From: Alloprevotella tannerae
GTDB taxonomy: Bacteria; Bacteroidota; Bacteroidia; Bacteroidales; Bacteroidaceae
Length of the DNA: 27,018 bases
Direction of reading: 5' to 3'
Assembly: GCA_015259125.1 (NCBI GenBank)
Contig: JABZGR010000027.1
Location: forward strand, 1 to 27,018
Shown here piece after piece: positions 8,694 to 16,744 of the stretch. A program made the translations under genes and the position numbers. The stretch's first letter is position 1. Each line of letters begins with the position of its first letter. The notes under the pieces were generated by a model. It was not told the origin of the DNA and ran no database searches. It saw only the letters and a program-made list of their open reading frames with translations.

Positions 8694-9530
8694 ATGAAAT
8701 ACTTCCTCCTCACCACCTTGGTCTCCCTCGCCTTTCTGACGAGTTGCCGCACGTTGCAGAATACCCAAAAGCCATCTGCCGGCGCCGCACATCAATCGCA
8801 GGAGCAGCAATATAAAGCAGCCGTAGTCTCCAAAGCACAGACCGCCCAATGCGTTACGGCCAAAATCAATATGGATGTAGACGCCGACGGCAAGCAAATC
8901 TCCTGCGGCGGCTCACTCAAAATGAAGCGCGACGACGTTATCCAACTCTCGCTCACCTTCCTCGGTTTTGAAGTTGGTCGTCTGGAGTTCACGCCTAAAG
9001 ATGTCCTCGTCGTAGATCGCATCCACAGGCAATACAGTCGCGCCTCCTATGCCGAAGTCGACTTCCTCCACCAAGCCGGTTTAGATTTCTACGCCCTGCA
9101 ATCACTCTTTTGGAACGAAATCTTCACCCCCGGAAGCCGCGATGTACGCTCGCAGCTCAACCGCTTTCGCTTGGCGGCGAGCGGGGACTACACTTCGCTC
9201 CTCCTGACTGATGCACCGAAGCTCAACTACCAATTTCTCACACGCACGAGTTCAGCTCTGCTCGACCGCGTCACGGTCGACGGCAAAACCGCCGCAGATC
9301 AGGGGCAATTCGTTTGGAAATATGACAATTTTACGACGCTCGGCGGGAAACTATTTCCCACATCGATGGCCGTCAGCATCAGCGGAATGGGCAAGAAAGC
9401 CGGTTTTACGCTGGCCCTCTCGCGCCTCAACAACGACACCGACTGGCCCACGCGCACGACGATTTCCTCAAAATATACGCAGATCAAAGCTACGAGCTTG
9501 CTCGATAAGTTAGCCGGAATGGCACAATAA
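8694..9530 (+). CDS. DUF4292 lipoprotein
   Basis: A 278-residue lipoprotein, start at 8694 with signal peptide and lipobox FLTSC (Cys18); the frame is open from 8553 but only the 8694 start gives this signal. The region around 75-155 (LGFEVGRLEF, VDRIHRQYSR, AGLDFYALQSLFWNE) is the recognisable core of DUF4292, a Bacteroidota family whose fold is thought to resemble the lipoprotein carriers LolA/LolB. A role in lipoprotein or outer-membrane handling is therefore a reasonable guess, not shown here. It sits 52 bases after the TPR gene and 50 before the EnvC-like gene. Confidence 0.88.
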   Translation: MKYFLLTTLVSLAFLTSCRTLQNTQKPSAGAAHQSQEQQYKAAVVSKAQTAQCVTAKINMDVDADGKQISCGGSLKMKRDDVIQLSLTFLGFEVGRLEFTPKDVLVVDRIHRQYSRASYAEVDFLHQAGLDFYALQSLFWNEIFTPGSRDVRSQLNRFRLAASGDYTSLLLTDAPKLNYQFLTRTSSALLDRVTVDGKTAADQGQFVWKYDNFTTLGGKLFPTSMAVSISGMGKKAGFTLALSRLNNDTDWPTRTTISSKYTQIKATSLLDKLAGMAQ

Positions 9531-9580
9531 TATATAAGGCGACCGACTCCCAACGGCGACCGGCGCGAATCAACTCCCGT

Positions 9581-11089
9581 ATGAAACGAACGCTTATTTT
9601 ACTCATCCTCACTTGTTTAGGATTCACCTACGGTGCTGCACAGACAAAGCAGATCAAGAACCTGCAAAACCAGAAAGCAGCCTTGCAGAAGGAGCTATCA
9701 GCTTCGCAAAAGTTGCTCACGACGACGAAGCGCGATGTTAAGTCGCAGCTCAACAACCTCGTCGTACTCAACAACCAGATCGGGGAGCAGAAAAAATATG
9801 TCGATGGCATACAGAGCGAAGTCATTGTTTTGAGCAACAATATTGCCGTCTTAGAGCGCCAACTTCAAGCTTTGGAGGCCGACTTGGCCCTCTGCAAAAA
9901 GCGCTATGAACACGGCGTGATCTACTTCTTCAACCACCGGATGGCGCTCAACAAGTGGCTCTTCGTCTTGAAGGCGAAAAATTTTCGCGAGATGAGTCGC
10001 CGCCTCCGTTACGTCTCGGAATATACCCGCTATCAGCAAATGCAGGCGAAGATCATCAAGGAAAAAGAAGCCGCCGTGCAGCAAAAGAAAAACGAGATCT
10101 TAGGCGTAAAGGTCACGAAAGACAAACTCCTCGTCGAGGGGCAACAGCAACAGCGGCAGCTCAACGAGAAACAAGTGAAGCAGAAGCAAGTTGTCGACGA
10201 CCTGAATAAGAAGCAACGCCAACTGCAAGCCACCATCGCGCAGCAGCAGCGCAAATATGCCAACTTAAACGCGCGCATCGACCAACTGATTCGCGCAGAA
10301 ATAGCCAAAGCCGAAGCGCGCCGCAAGGCTGAAGCCGCACGCAAGGCCGCCGAGGCCAAGCGCCGAGCGCAGGAAGCCGCAGCGCGCAAGGCTGCAGCAG
10401 AGAAAGCTGAACGCCGGCGCGCGGCTGAAGAGAAAGCCCGCCAAGCGCAGATCGCCGCACGCAAAGCTGCCGAAGCCGAGCGCCTCGCTAAGCAACAGGC
10501 CGCACAAGCTCGCACCGCAGCAGCCAAGGCCGAAGCGCGACGCGCGCAAGCGGCTGCCCAACGACAGCAGCAAGCGGCCGCCCGACAACAGCAGCAGGCA
10601 GCAGCCGAGGCGCGCAATGCAGCGCGAACGCCCGCCGCGCCGGTCTTCAGAGCTGAATCAGCAGCCGACAACGCACTGAGCAGCGGATTTGCAGCCAACC
10701 GCGGTCGTCTGCCCGTCCCGATTACGGGCGCCTACGCCATCACGGCGCACTACGGCACTTACAACGTGGCCGGCTTGCGCGGCGTGCAACTCAGCAACAA
10801 GGGCATCAACCTCACCGGACGTCCGGGAGCGCAAGCGCGGGCCGTATATAGCGGCGAGGTAACGGCCGTTTTCAATATGAACGGATTGTATAACGTCATC
10901 GTTCGCCACGGTTCTTATATAAGCGTCTACTGTAATCTGTCGAGCGTCAGCGTGCATAGCGGGCAGCAAGTCGGCACGCGCCAGACGCTGGGTAGCGTAG
11001 CCGGCGACGGATCGGGCAACTGCACGCTCCACTTCCAATTGCGGCGCGAGACGTCTCCACTTAATCCGGAGGCTTGGATCGGCCGATAA
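9581..11089 (+). CDS. EnvC-like murein hydrolase activator with degenerate LytM (M23) domain
   Basis: Exported 502-residue protein: signal peptide 1-20, long coiled coil about 22-240, an Ala/Arg/Lys/Gln-rich helix about 243-355, then a LytM/M23 domain about 385-500. The metal ligands of active M23 enzymes are mostly gone: the HxGID motif reads NKGIN (Asn406, Asn410) and the HxH motif reads TLH (Thr482, His484). Such inactive LytM proteins (E. coli EnvC, NlpD) activate cell-wall amidases at division. EnvC is controlled by FtsEX, and ftsX begins 800 bases downstream in the next operon. Last gene of the dut operon, followed by a strong terminator. Being an activator rather than an enzyme is inference from the missing ligands. 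Confidence 0.88.
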   Translation: MKRTLILLILTCLGFTYGAAQTKQIKNLQNQKAALQKELSASQKLLTTTKRDVKSQLNNLVVLNNQIGEQKKYVDGIQSEVIVLSNNIAVLERQLQALEADLALCKKRYEHGVIYFFNHRMALNKWLFVLKAKNFREMSRRLRYVSEYTRYQQMQAKIIKEKEAAVQQKKNEILGVKVTKDKLLVEGQQQQRQLNEKQVKQKQVVDDLNKKQRQLQATIAQQQRKYANLNARIDQLIRAEIAKAEARRKAEAARKAAEAKRRAQEAAARKAAAEKAERRRAAEEKARQAQIAARKAAEAERLAKQQAAQARTAAAKAEARRAQAAAQRQQQAAARQQQQAAAEARNAARTPAAPVFRAESAADNALSSGFAANRGRLPVPITGAYAITAHYGTYNVAGLRGVQLSNKGINLTGRPGAQARAVYSGEVTAVFNMNGLYNVIVRHGSYISVYCNLSSVSVHSGQQVGTRQTLGSVAGDGSGNCTLHFQLRRETSPLNPEAWIGR

Positions 11090-11118
11090 AGCAGGCCCTC
11101 GCCCACGCATTTCCCCAT

Positions 11119-11151
11119 AGCGCTCGAAGCATCCGTTTCGAGCGCTTTTTT
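11119..11151 (+). terminator. Rho-independent terminator of the dut operon
   Basis: AGCGCTCGAA (11119-11128) pairs perfectly with TTCGAGCGCT (11137-11146), 10 base pairs, followed by a T-run (to 11151). It starts 29 bases after the EnvC-like stop codon. Confidence 0.92.
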
Positions 11152-11322
11152 GATGGGTAAAGCCCACGCTGATAGGCGAAAAGTGGAGGCAGGGCGCACA
11201 ACATACGGCCGACTGCACACCACGCACAACGAAGAAAAACAGCCGCGCTAAAAAACTGCCTGCCGGCGCCCGCCGCGCAGCGCGAAGATCTGCTTTTTGA
11301 GCACCGAAACTATGGGTGCCGA

Positions 11323-11411
11323 CGTTTTTTATCGTGAGAAAAAAGGTGTGCGCTCGTGAGAAAAAGTACTTACGCTCACGAGAAAAAAGGTGTGCGTTCG
11401 TGAGCGTAAAC
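11323..11411 (-). repeat. Dispersed four-unit repeat element, copy B (inverted)
   Basis: Same family as 3343-3430 and 17682-17769, but in the opposite orientation. Read on the minus strand the units are 11411-11390, 11389-11367, 11366-11346 and 11345-11323 (22, 23, 21 and 23 bases). The cores run TCACGA, TCGTGA, TCACGA, TCACGA, so here only one pair of units is mutually complementary. It starts about 170 bases after the dut-operon terminator. Confidence 0.8.
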
Positions 11412-11835
11412 AAATCATCAAAACATTTGCCGCCACAAACTTCTATCTTTTAGCGCTTTATATCCTGTTTTACGTCCGGCAAAAAGCGAGCCGGGAGCGC
11501 ACCGGTGGGCGGCCGCGGACCCACGGAGGGTGGCGCCGGAGCAGGTGTCGGGCGGTCGCCCGTGGGTTTACGCCGCAGGCGCGACAAAGCGTCTTTCGCT
11601 AAGCGCCACGACAAGCCGGAAAAGGCGTGCGGGCAATAGAATGGTGCATAGGCCCCACATCCGAACCAAGCGGCAAAGCGTGCCGCCTCATCAACAAGAT
11701 AAAAGCATAAAAAAACAAGCACATAACGCTACTAAAACACGAAACCACCGACTAGCCATCTACGCTGCAAAAGCAGGAACGCCTCTGCATCTTCAACAGA
11801 ATAAAGCAGACAGAGTAGAAATTTGCACGACAAAA
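11412..11835. other. Intergenic region without a supported gene
   Basis: Open frames here (for example plus 11530-11862 and minus 11450-11722) have no recognisable domain, biased composition and no start context, and they run over the ftsX promoter or the repeat. I see no RNA gene, mobile element or strong hairpin. Confidence 0.5.
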
Positions 11836-11867
11836 TTTGCCTCCCACCATCAAATGTTGTAATTTTG
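11836..11867 (+). promoter_or_regulatory. Promoter of the ftsX operon
   Basis: TTTG (11836-11839), exactly 20 bases, then TAATTTTG (11860-11867): a full match to the Bacteroidota -33/-7 pattern. A start site near 11874 would give a leader of about 20 bases before the ftsX ATG. Confidence 0.75.
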
Positions 11868-11893
11868 TGCGATTTTAGATTTATTGTACCCTT

Positions 11894-12766
11894 ATGGCTC
11901 GAAAGAAAAAACGTGTAGGCGGCCGATTCGGCGCTTTTATCTCGGTGATCAGTACGACGCTTGTGCTCATCTTGCTTGGCGCGGACGTATTCTTCGTCAC
12001 CGTGGCGAGCAACTTTAGCAAGAACTTACGCGAAAACTTTGCTGTGGAGGTACTTTTGGAAGATAACATTCCGCAACACGACCTCTATCTCTTGCAAGAA
12101 GACTTGAAGCGCCAGCCTTACACGCTCCGCACGAATTATATCTCAAAGGAGCAGGGCGCAGCCAATATGAACGCAGCGCTGGGGACGACGGAGGACGAAT
12201 TTGCCGGAGACAGCCCCGTCTCGGCCGAGTTTGAGCTTTTTCTAAAGGCCGACTACGCGCAGCGAGACAGCCTGGAGCGCTACTTGCCCGTGATCAAAAA
12301 CAAGCCGTTTGTGAAGAACATCATTTATCCGCAAGAGACGATGGACTCGCTCAACGCCGTTATTCCCATCGTAAGCTTGGTCTTGCTGATCGTAGCCTTG
12401 CTCTTGACGCTCGTATCCTTTGCTTTGATCAACAATACAGTGCGCATGGGCGTCTATGCAAAGCGTCTCTACATCCATTCGCTTAAACTCGTGGGGGCTA
12501 AATGGAGCTTCATTCGCCGCCCCTTCTTATGGCAGGCTTTCTGCATCGGACTGACGGCGGCCATCTTGGCAAGCGCACTGCTCGGAGCGGGCATGTATGT
12601 GCTCATTGATATGAATCTCTACTTGAGTTCGCTGGTTACGCCGGAAGTAATCGCCCTCACGCTGGGCACGATCTTCGTCTGCGGCCTTTTGGTTACAATA
12701 ATCTGCACTTTCTTTAGCGTCAATCGCTTCTTGAGAATGAGCACGGACGAGCTGCTTTTGAAATAA
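11894..12766 (+). CDS. ftsX: Cell division protein FtsX
   Basis: Membrane half of the FtsEX ABC-type complex, which couples division to activation of cell-wall hydrolases. At 290 residues it has the expected layout: basic N-terminus, TM1 about 13-38, a periplasmic domain about 40-150, then TM2 about 154-180, TM3 about 213-238 and TM4 about 251-276, and a short cytoplasmic tail. The periplasmic loop is where FtsX binds its activator partner (EnvC in E. coli); an EnvC-like gene ends the operon just upstream. ftsE is not in the window. First gene of an eight-gene plus-strand cluster with its own promoter. Confidence 0.93.
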   Translation: MARKKKRVGGRFGAFISVISTTLVLILLGADVFFVTVASNFSKNLRENFAVEVLLEDNIPQHDLYLLQEDLKRQPYTLRTNYISKEQGAANMNAALGTTEDEFAGDSPVSAEFELFLKADYAQRDSLERYLPVIKNKPFVKNIIYPQETMDSLNAVIPIVSLVLLIVALLLTLVSFALINNTVRMGVYAKRLYIHSLKLVGAKWSFIRRPFLWQAFCIGLTAAILASALLGAGMYVLIDMNLYLSSLVTPEVIALTLGTIFVCGLLVTIICTFFSVNRFLRMSTDELLLK

Positions 12767-12802
12767 ACAAACGTATTACGCAATCATTCTACACATTATA
12801 TA

Positions 12803-13075
12803 ATGACAACAGATAAGAAACCGGCTACGGAGAAACACGTATTTGCCTTCGGACGCACAAATTTCATCGTCCTGACTATCGGTATGGCGATCGTGATCCT
12901 CGGCATGATACTTATGTATGGCAAAGGCTCGACGGAGACGCATTTTGATCCAAACATTTTCAGCGCTATGCGCATCAAAGTGGCGCCCGCTGTTTGCTTT
13001 TTGGGCTATATTACCATTATTTTTGGCATCATTCATCGGCCCAAAAGCGATGAAAAAACGATAACAAAAGAATAA
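12803..13075 (+). CDS. DUF3098 small membrane protein
   Basis: A 90-residue protein with two predicted transmembrane helices (about 21-41 and 59-77) and the FGRTNFIVLTIGMA segment typical of the Bacteroidota family DUF3098. Its function is not known. It lies between ftsX and uppP, an arrangement conserved in Bacteroidales, so an envelope or division role is plausible. The start codon forms part of the palindrome CATTATATAATG (12794-12805). Confidence 0.9.
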   Translation: MTTDKKPATEKHVFAFGRTNFIVLTIGMAIVILGMILMYGKGSTETHFDPNIFSAMRIKVAPAVCFLGYITIIFGIIHRPKSDEKTITKE

Positions 13076-13090
13076 TCACAGACTTTATAT

Positions 13091-13936
13091 ATGTTGGATA
13101 TGACCTGGTGGCAGGCGCTCGTGATAGCTATCGTCGAGGGCTTGACTGAATTTTTGCCTGTTTCGTCGACGGGCCACATGATCATAACGGAAGGAGCGAT
13201 GGGTATGCAGAGCACGCCCTTTGTCAAGGCCTTTACGGTGATCATCCAGTTTGGCGCCATTCTTTCCGTGATTCTGCTCTATTGGCGGCGCTTTTTCTAC
13301 CCTGAAAGTATACGCACGAAAGGCTATACTTGGTGGCAGGCGATCTGGCGCTTTTACTTGCGGCTGATTGTCGGCGTCTTGCCGGCGGTGGTCTTTGGTT
13401 TGGCGTTCAACGATCTGATTGAAGAGAACTTGGGAAGCGTTCGGCTCGTGGCCGTGATGCTCATCGTCGGCGGTATTTTTATGCTCTTTGCCGATAAACT
13501 GTTTGGCAATGGGTGGAAAAAAGAGCCGTCATATAAAAATGCGTTCCTCATCGGTCTCTTTCAATGTTTGGCGATGATTCCGGGGGTATCTCGCTCGATG
13601 GCAACTATAGTTGGCGGTATGCAACAACGTCTGACGCGAAAATCGGCGGCGGAATATTCGTTCTTTCTCGCGGTGCCGACAATGGCGGGCGCTACATTGC
13701 TTGAAACTTATAAGCTCTTGAAGCACGATAGCGGGATGCTGCTGAGTGGCGACCATCTCTGGTTGCTCTTGCTGGGAAGCAGCGTGGCGTTTGTCGTGGC
13801 GCTCTTGGCCATACGCTTCTTCATCGCCTACGTGAGCAAGTATGGCTTCAAGGCGTTCGGGTGGTACCGCATCGTAGCCGGTAGCCTGATTCTGCTGCTG
13901 ATGGCTTGCGGAGTCGAACTTAATATGGCAGGCTGA
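13091..13936 (+). CDS. uppP: Undecaprenyl-diphosphatase
   Basis: Dephosphorylates undecaprenyl diphosphate to the monophosphate carrier used for peptidoglycan and other envelope polymers; an integral membrane protein (BacA/UppP family), 281 residues. Both signature motifs are present: EGLTEFLPVSSTGH (16-29, catalytic Glu20) and PGVSRSMAT (164-172, Arg168). Multiple hydrophobic segments fill the rest. It starts 15 bases after DUF3098 and its stop is one base before truB, so translation may be coupled. The activity also underlies resistance to bacitracin in other bacteria. Confidence 0.96.
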   Translation: MLDMTWWQALVIAIVEGLTEFLPVSSTGHMIITEGAMGMQSTPFVKAFTVIIQFGAILSVILLYWRRFFYPESIRTKGYTWWQAIWRFYLRLIVGVLPAVVFGLAFNDLIEENLGSVRLVAVMLIVGGIFMLFADKLFGNGWKKEPSYKNAFLIGLFQCLAMIPGVSRSMATIVGGMQQRLTRKSAAEYSFFLAVPTMAGATLLETYKLLKHDSGMLLSGDHLWLLLLGSSVAFVVALLAIRFFIAYVSKYGFKAFGWYRIVAGSLILLLMACGVELNMAG

Positions 13937-13937
13937 A

Positions 13938-14687
13938 ATGGACTTCCTTTCCGGCCGCATTCTGGCCTTTGACAAGCCTTATAAGATGACGTCGTTCGGC
14001 GTCGTGGGACGTGTGCGTCGCTTACTCACACAAAAGATGGACGGAAGAAAGATCCGCGTCGGCCACGCCGGTACGCTCGATCCTTTGGCTACGGGCGTCT
14101 TGATTCTATGCACAGGACGGGCGACGAAACAAATAGAGTCACTGCAAAAAGATACAAAGGAATACATCGCGGAATTAAGACTCGGCGAGACGACGCCCAG
14201 CTTCGATCTTGAGCATCCCGTAGATAAAACCTTCCCAACGGCACATATCACGGCAGAAAGCTTTGAGGAAGCCGTCAGAAAGTTTGAGGGCGATATCCTG
14301 CAAGTGCCGCCGGTTTTTTCCGCCTGCAAGGTTAATGGCGACCGCGCCTACGATTTAGCCCGCAAAGGTAGGGACGTGCAACTCGCAGCCAAGCCTATCC
14401 GCATCGAAAAGATTGAGATCCTCGAACTGCGTCTGCCCGATTACGCGCGGCTTCACATCGTCTGCGGAAAAGGCACTTACATTCGGTCGCTGATCCGCGA
14501 CATCGGCGAAGCATTGCAAAGCGGGGCGCATATGACGTCGCTACGGCGCACACGAGTTGGCGACATCAGCGTCGAAAATTGCTTCACGCTCGAAGCATTT
14601 GAAGAATGGCTCGCCGCGCAGACGATCGAAATCCCCGCAGAGTTTGCCAATGGACCACAAATTAAAAAGCACATCAAAAAAGACTGA
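13938..14687 (+). CDS. truB: tRNA pseudouridine(55) synthase
   Basis: Converts U55 to pseudouridine in the T-arm of tRNAs. The 249-residue protein has the catalytic motif GHAGTLDPLATG with Asp48, the FDKPYKMTS start motif and the later KGTYIRSLIRDIG motif (around 175-187). Length is normal for a Bacteroidales TruB without an extended PUA domain. It begins one base after the uppP stop. A gap of 113 bases follows before queA, holding two direct copies of CACCGCCAAGC (14711-14721 and 14732-14742) of no known role. Confidence 0.96.
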   Translation: MDFLSGRILAFDKPYKMTSFGVVGRVRRLLTQKMDGRKIRVGHAGTLDPLATGVLILCTGRATKQIESLQKDTKEYIAELRLGETTPSFDLEHPVDKTFPTAHITAESFEEAVRKFEGDILQVPPVFSACKVNGDRAYDLARKGRDVQLAAKPIRIEKIEILELRLPDYARLHIVCGKGTYIRSLIRDIGEALQSGAHMTSLRRTRVGDISVENCFTLEAFEEWLAAQTIEIPAEFANGPQIKKHIKKD

Positions 14688-14800
14688 GCCCCGCCGCCGC
14701 GGCTTCAAGGCACCGCCAAGCGAAATCCAACCACCGCCAAGCAAGGCCGCAACGCCGCCGAACGAGACTCAATCCAAAACGCACATTATATTATTGCTGT

Positions 14801-15850
14801 ATGAAACTTTCTCAATTCAATTTCAAACTACCCGCCGAAAAGATTGCCAAATATCCATCGCCCTTGCGCGACGATTGTAGAATGATGGTGCTCGACAAGA
14901 CTACGGGCAAGATAGAACACCGAAAGTTCGACGAACTCTTGGACTACTTCGACGAGAAAGACCTTTTCGTCTTCAATGATACAAAAGTCTTCCCCGCTCG
15001 CCTTTACGGCAACAAGGAGAAAACAGGTGCACGCATCGAAGTCTTTCTCCTGCGCGAGTTGAATCAAGAGTTGCGCCTTTGGGATGTACTCGTCGATCCG
15101 GCGCGCAAGATTCGTATCGGCAACAAACTTTATTTCGGCGAGGACAACTCAATCGTCGCCGAGGTCATCGACAACACCACGAGCCGCGGTCGCACCCTGC
15201 GTTTCTTGTACGACGGCGACCACGATGAATTCAAGCGTTCGCTCTACGCGCTCGGAGAAGCGCCCATCCCCCGCGAGATTAATCGCCCGACGGAGTCGGA
15301 AGATTTGGAGCGCTTCCAGACTATTTTCGCCCGCAACGAAGGTGCCGTTACTGCCCCCGGAGCCGGGCTTCACTTCTCCAAAGTTATGATGAAGAAGATG
15401 GAGCTTAAAGGCATCGATTCCGCATATTTGACGCTTCATTGTGGCTTGGGCAACTACCGAACGACTGATGTGGAAGATCTCACGAAGCACAAAATGGAGA
15501 GCGAGCAAATGTTTGTCGACACCAAGTGCTGCCGGCACGTCAACTCCGCCCAAGATGCCAATCGCAAGATCTTAGCTGTGGGCTCCACGGTTATGCGTGC
15601 TTTAGAGGTGTGCGTAGGCCCCGACGGCCATATCAAGGAATTTGAAGGCTGGACCAACAAATTCATCTTCCCGCCTTATGAATTCTCCGTAGCAGATGCG
15701 ATGCTCGTCAACTTCCAGTTCCCTTATTCGACACTCCTTATGCTCGCTTCAGCTTTCGGAGGCTACGATCAGGTTATGGGAGCTTACAAAGAAGCCATCA
15801 AGGGCGAATATATGTTCGGCCCCTACGGCGATGCGATGCTCATCATCTAA
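14801..15850 (+). CDS. queA: S-adenosylmethionine:tRNA ribosyltransferase-isomerase
   Basis: Makes epoxyqueuosine in tRNA by transferring the ribosyl part of S-adenosylmethionine to the 7-deazaguanine base. 349 residues, full length. The N-terminus (KLSQFNFKLP, FNDTKVFPARLYGNKEKTGA) and C-terminus (YGDAMLI) are clearly QueA. Some motifs differ from the usual: EGAVTAPGAGLHFS (Gly187 where Thr is usual in APTAG), LHCGLGNYR (Cys214), AVGSTVMR and NFQFPYSTL in place of NFHxPxSTL. These may be lineage drift. The preceding DNA carries an ACATTATATTATTG motif just before the ATG. folK follows two bases after the stop. Confidence 0.93.
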   Translation: MKLSQFNFKLPAEKIAKYPSPLRDDCRMMVLDKTTGKIEHRKFDELLDYFDEKDLFVFNDTKVFPARLYGNKEKTGARIEVFLLRELNQELRLWDVLVDPARKIRIGNKLYFGEDNSIVAEVIDNTTSRGRTLRFLYDGDHDEFKRSLYALGEAPIPREINRPTESEDLERFQTIFARNEGAVTAPGAGLHFSKVMMKKMELKGIDSAYLTLHCGLGNYRTTDVEDLTKHKMESEQMFVDTKCCRHVNSAQDANRKILAVGSTVMRALEVCVGPDGHIKEFEGWTNKFIFPPYEFSVADAMLVNFQFPYSTLLMLASAFGGYDQVMGAYKEAIKGEYMFGPYGDAMLII

Positions 15851-15852
15851 GT

Positions 15853-16326
15853 ATGCAACTACTAATCGCTTTAGGCGCCAACATAGGTTCGCGTGCAGCG
15901 GCGCTTCGAGCAGCGATAGCAGCCCTCACGGCTGAAGTGGGCCTCCTCGTGAAGTGTTCCGCCTTTTACGAGACGGAACCTGAGGGATTTCAATCGTCCC
16001 ACGCCTTTCTGAATGCCGTAGCCCACTTTGAGACGACCCATTCAGCGCCGCGCATATTGCAAATAACGCAAGCCATAGAGCGGCGCATGGGCCGCACGAC
16101 CAAAAGCCAAGACGGCATCTACCCTGATCGCCCAATCGACATCGACATCCTTGCCTTGGGCGACACCATTTGCCACACGAAAGACCTGACGCTCCCCCAT
16201 CCCCACATAGCAGAGCGCCGCTTTGTCTTAGAACCATTAACCGAAATCTTGCCCACGTGGCGTCACCCGCTGACCCACGCAACCGCAACAGAAATGCTTA
16301 AAAGATATGAACAAAACACGAATTAA
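15853..16326 (+). CDS. folK: 6-hydroxymethyl-7,8-dihydropterin pyrophosphokinase
   Basis: Transfers pyrophosphate from ATP to 6-hydroxymethyl-7,8-dihydropterin in folate synthesis; soluble enzyme, 157 residues as expected. Signatures: LIALGANIGSR near the start, YETEPEG (39-45), YPDRPIDIDIL (about 92-102, magnesium-binding Asp pair) and LPHPHIAERRFVLEPL (about 115-130). Begins two bases after queA. Its last 20 bases overlap the start of the next gene in another frame, which suggests translational coupling. Confidence 0.95.
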   Translation: MQLLIALGANIGSRAAALRAAIAALTAEVGLLVKCSAFYETEPEGFQSSHAFLNAVAHFETTHSAPRILQITQAIERRMGRTTKSQDGIYPDRPIDIDILALGDTICHTKDLTLPHPHIAERRFVLEPLTEILPTWRHPLTHATATEMLKRYEQNTN

Positions 16327-16744
16327 CCCAGAAAGAGAATTCAGCCCCGAGCTCTTAGCCGCGGTCAACCACCTCTTACCCCAGCTCACCAGCAGTGCCG
16401 CGCCGATGACCGAAGACGCTCTGCGCACACTATTAAAGACCGACGCCACGCGCCTCTACACCATACGCGACGAAGAAGATCGCATCTGCGGTATGTGTAC
16501 CCTTTGCTTTACGCTGATGCCCACCGGAAAAAAATGCTGGTTGGAAGATGTTGTAGTCGACGACGCCTGCCGCGGCAAGGGTTACGCCAAACTCCTCGTG
16601 GCCGAAGTCTACGAAGAATCCAAGCGGCTCGGCGCAAAATCGCTCAACCTCACATCCCGCCCCGTCCGCGAAGCGGCTAACAGGCTCTACACCGGGCAAG
16701 GATTCAAACTACGTGAAACTAACGTTTATCGACGTCAAGACTAA
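16307..16744 (+). CDS. GNAT family N-acetyltransferase
   Basis: Predicted acetyl-CoA dependent acetyltransferase of 145 residues. The acetyl-CoA binding motif is clear: LEDVVVDDACRGKGYAKLL with RGKGYA at 89-94, followed by the amphipathic helix and a C-terminal YTGQGFKLRETNVYRR segment. The substrate cannot be told; protein N-terminal or small-molecule acetylation are both possible. It overlaps folK by 20 bases and shares one base with the AraC-type gene (TAATG), so the three are probably translated as a unit. Confidence 0.9.
   Translation: MNKTRINPEREFSPELLAAVNHLLPQLTSSAAPMTEDALRTLLKTDATRLYTIRDEEDRICGMCTLCFTLMPTGKKCWLEDVVVDDACRGKGYAKLLVAEVYEESKRLGAKSLNLTSRPVREAANRLYTGQGFKLRETNVYRRQD

Noticed and set aside
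10033..10698. 221-codon minus-strand open frame rich in Ala, Cys and Arg
   Set aside because: It is the antisense shadow of the Ala-rich part of the EnvC-like gene; composition comes from the opposite strand's codon bias.
10658..11413. 251-codon minus-strand open frame
   Set aside because: Covers the 3' end of the EnvC-like gene, its terminator and repeat copy B; no domain, and its N-terminus is translated repeat units.
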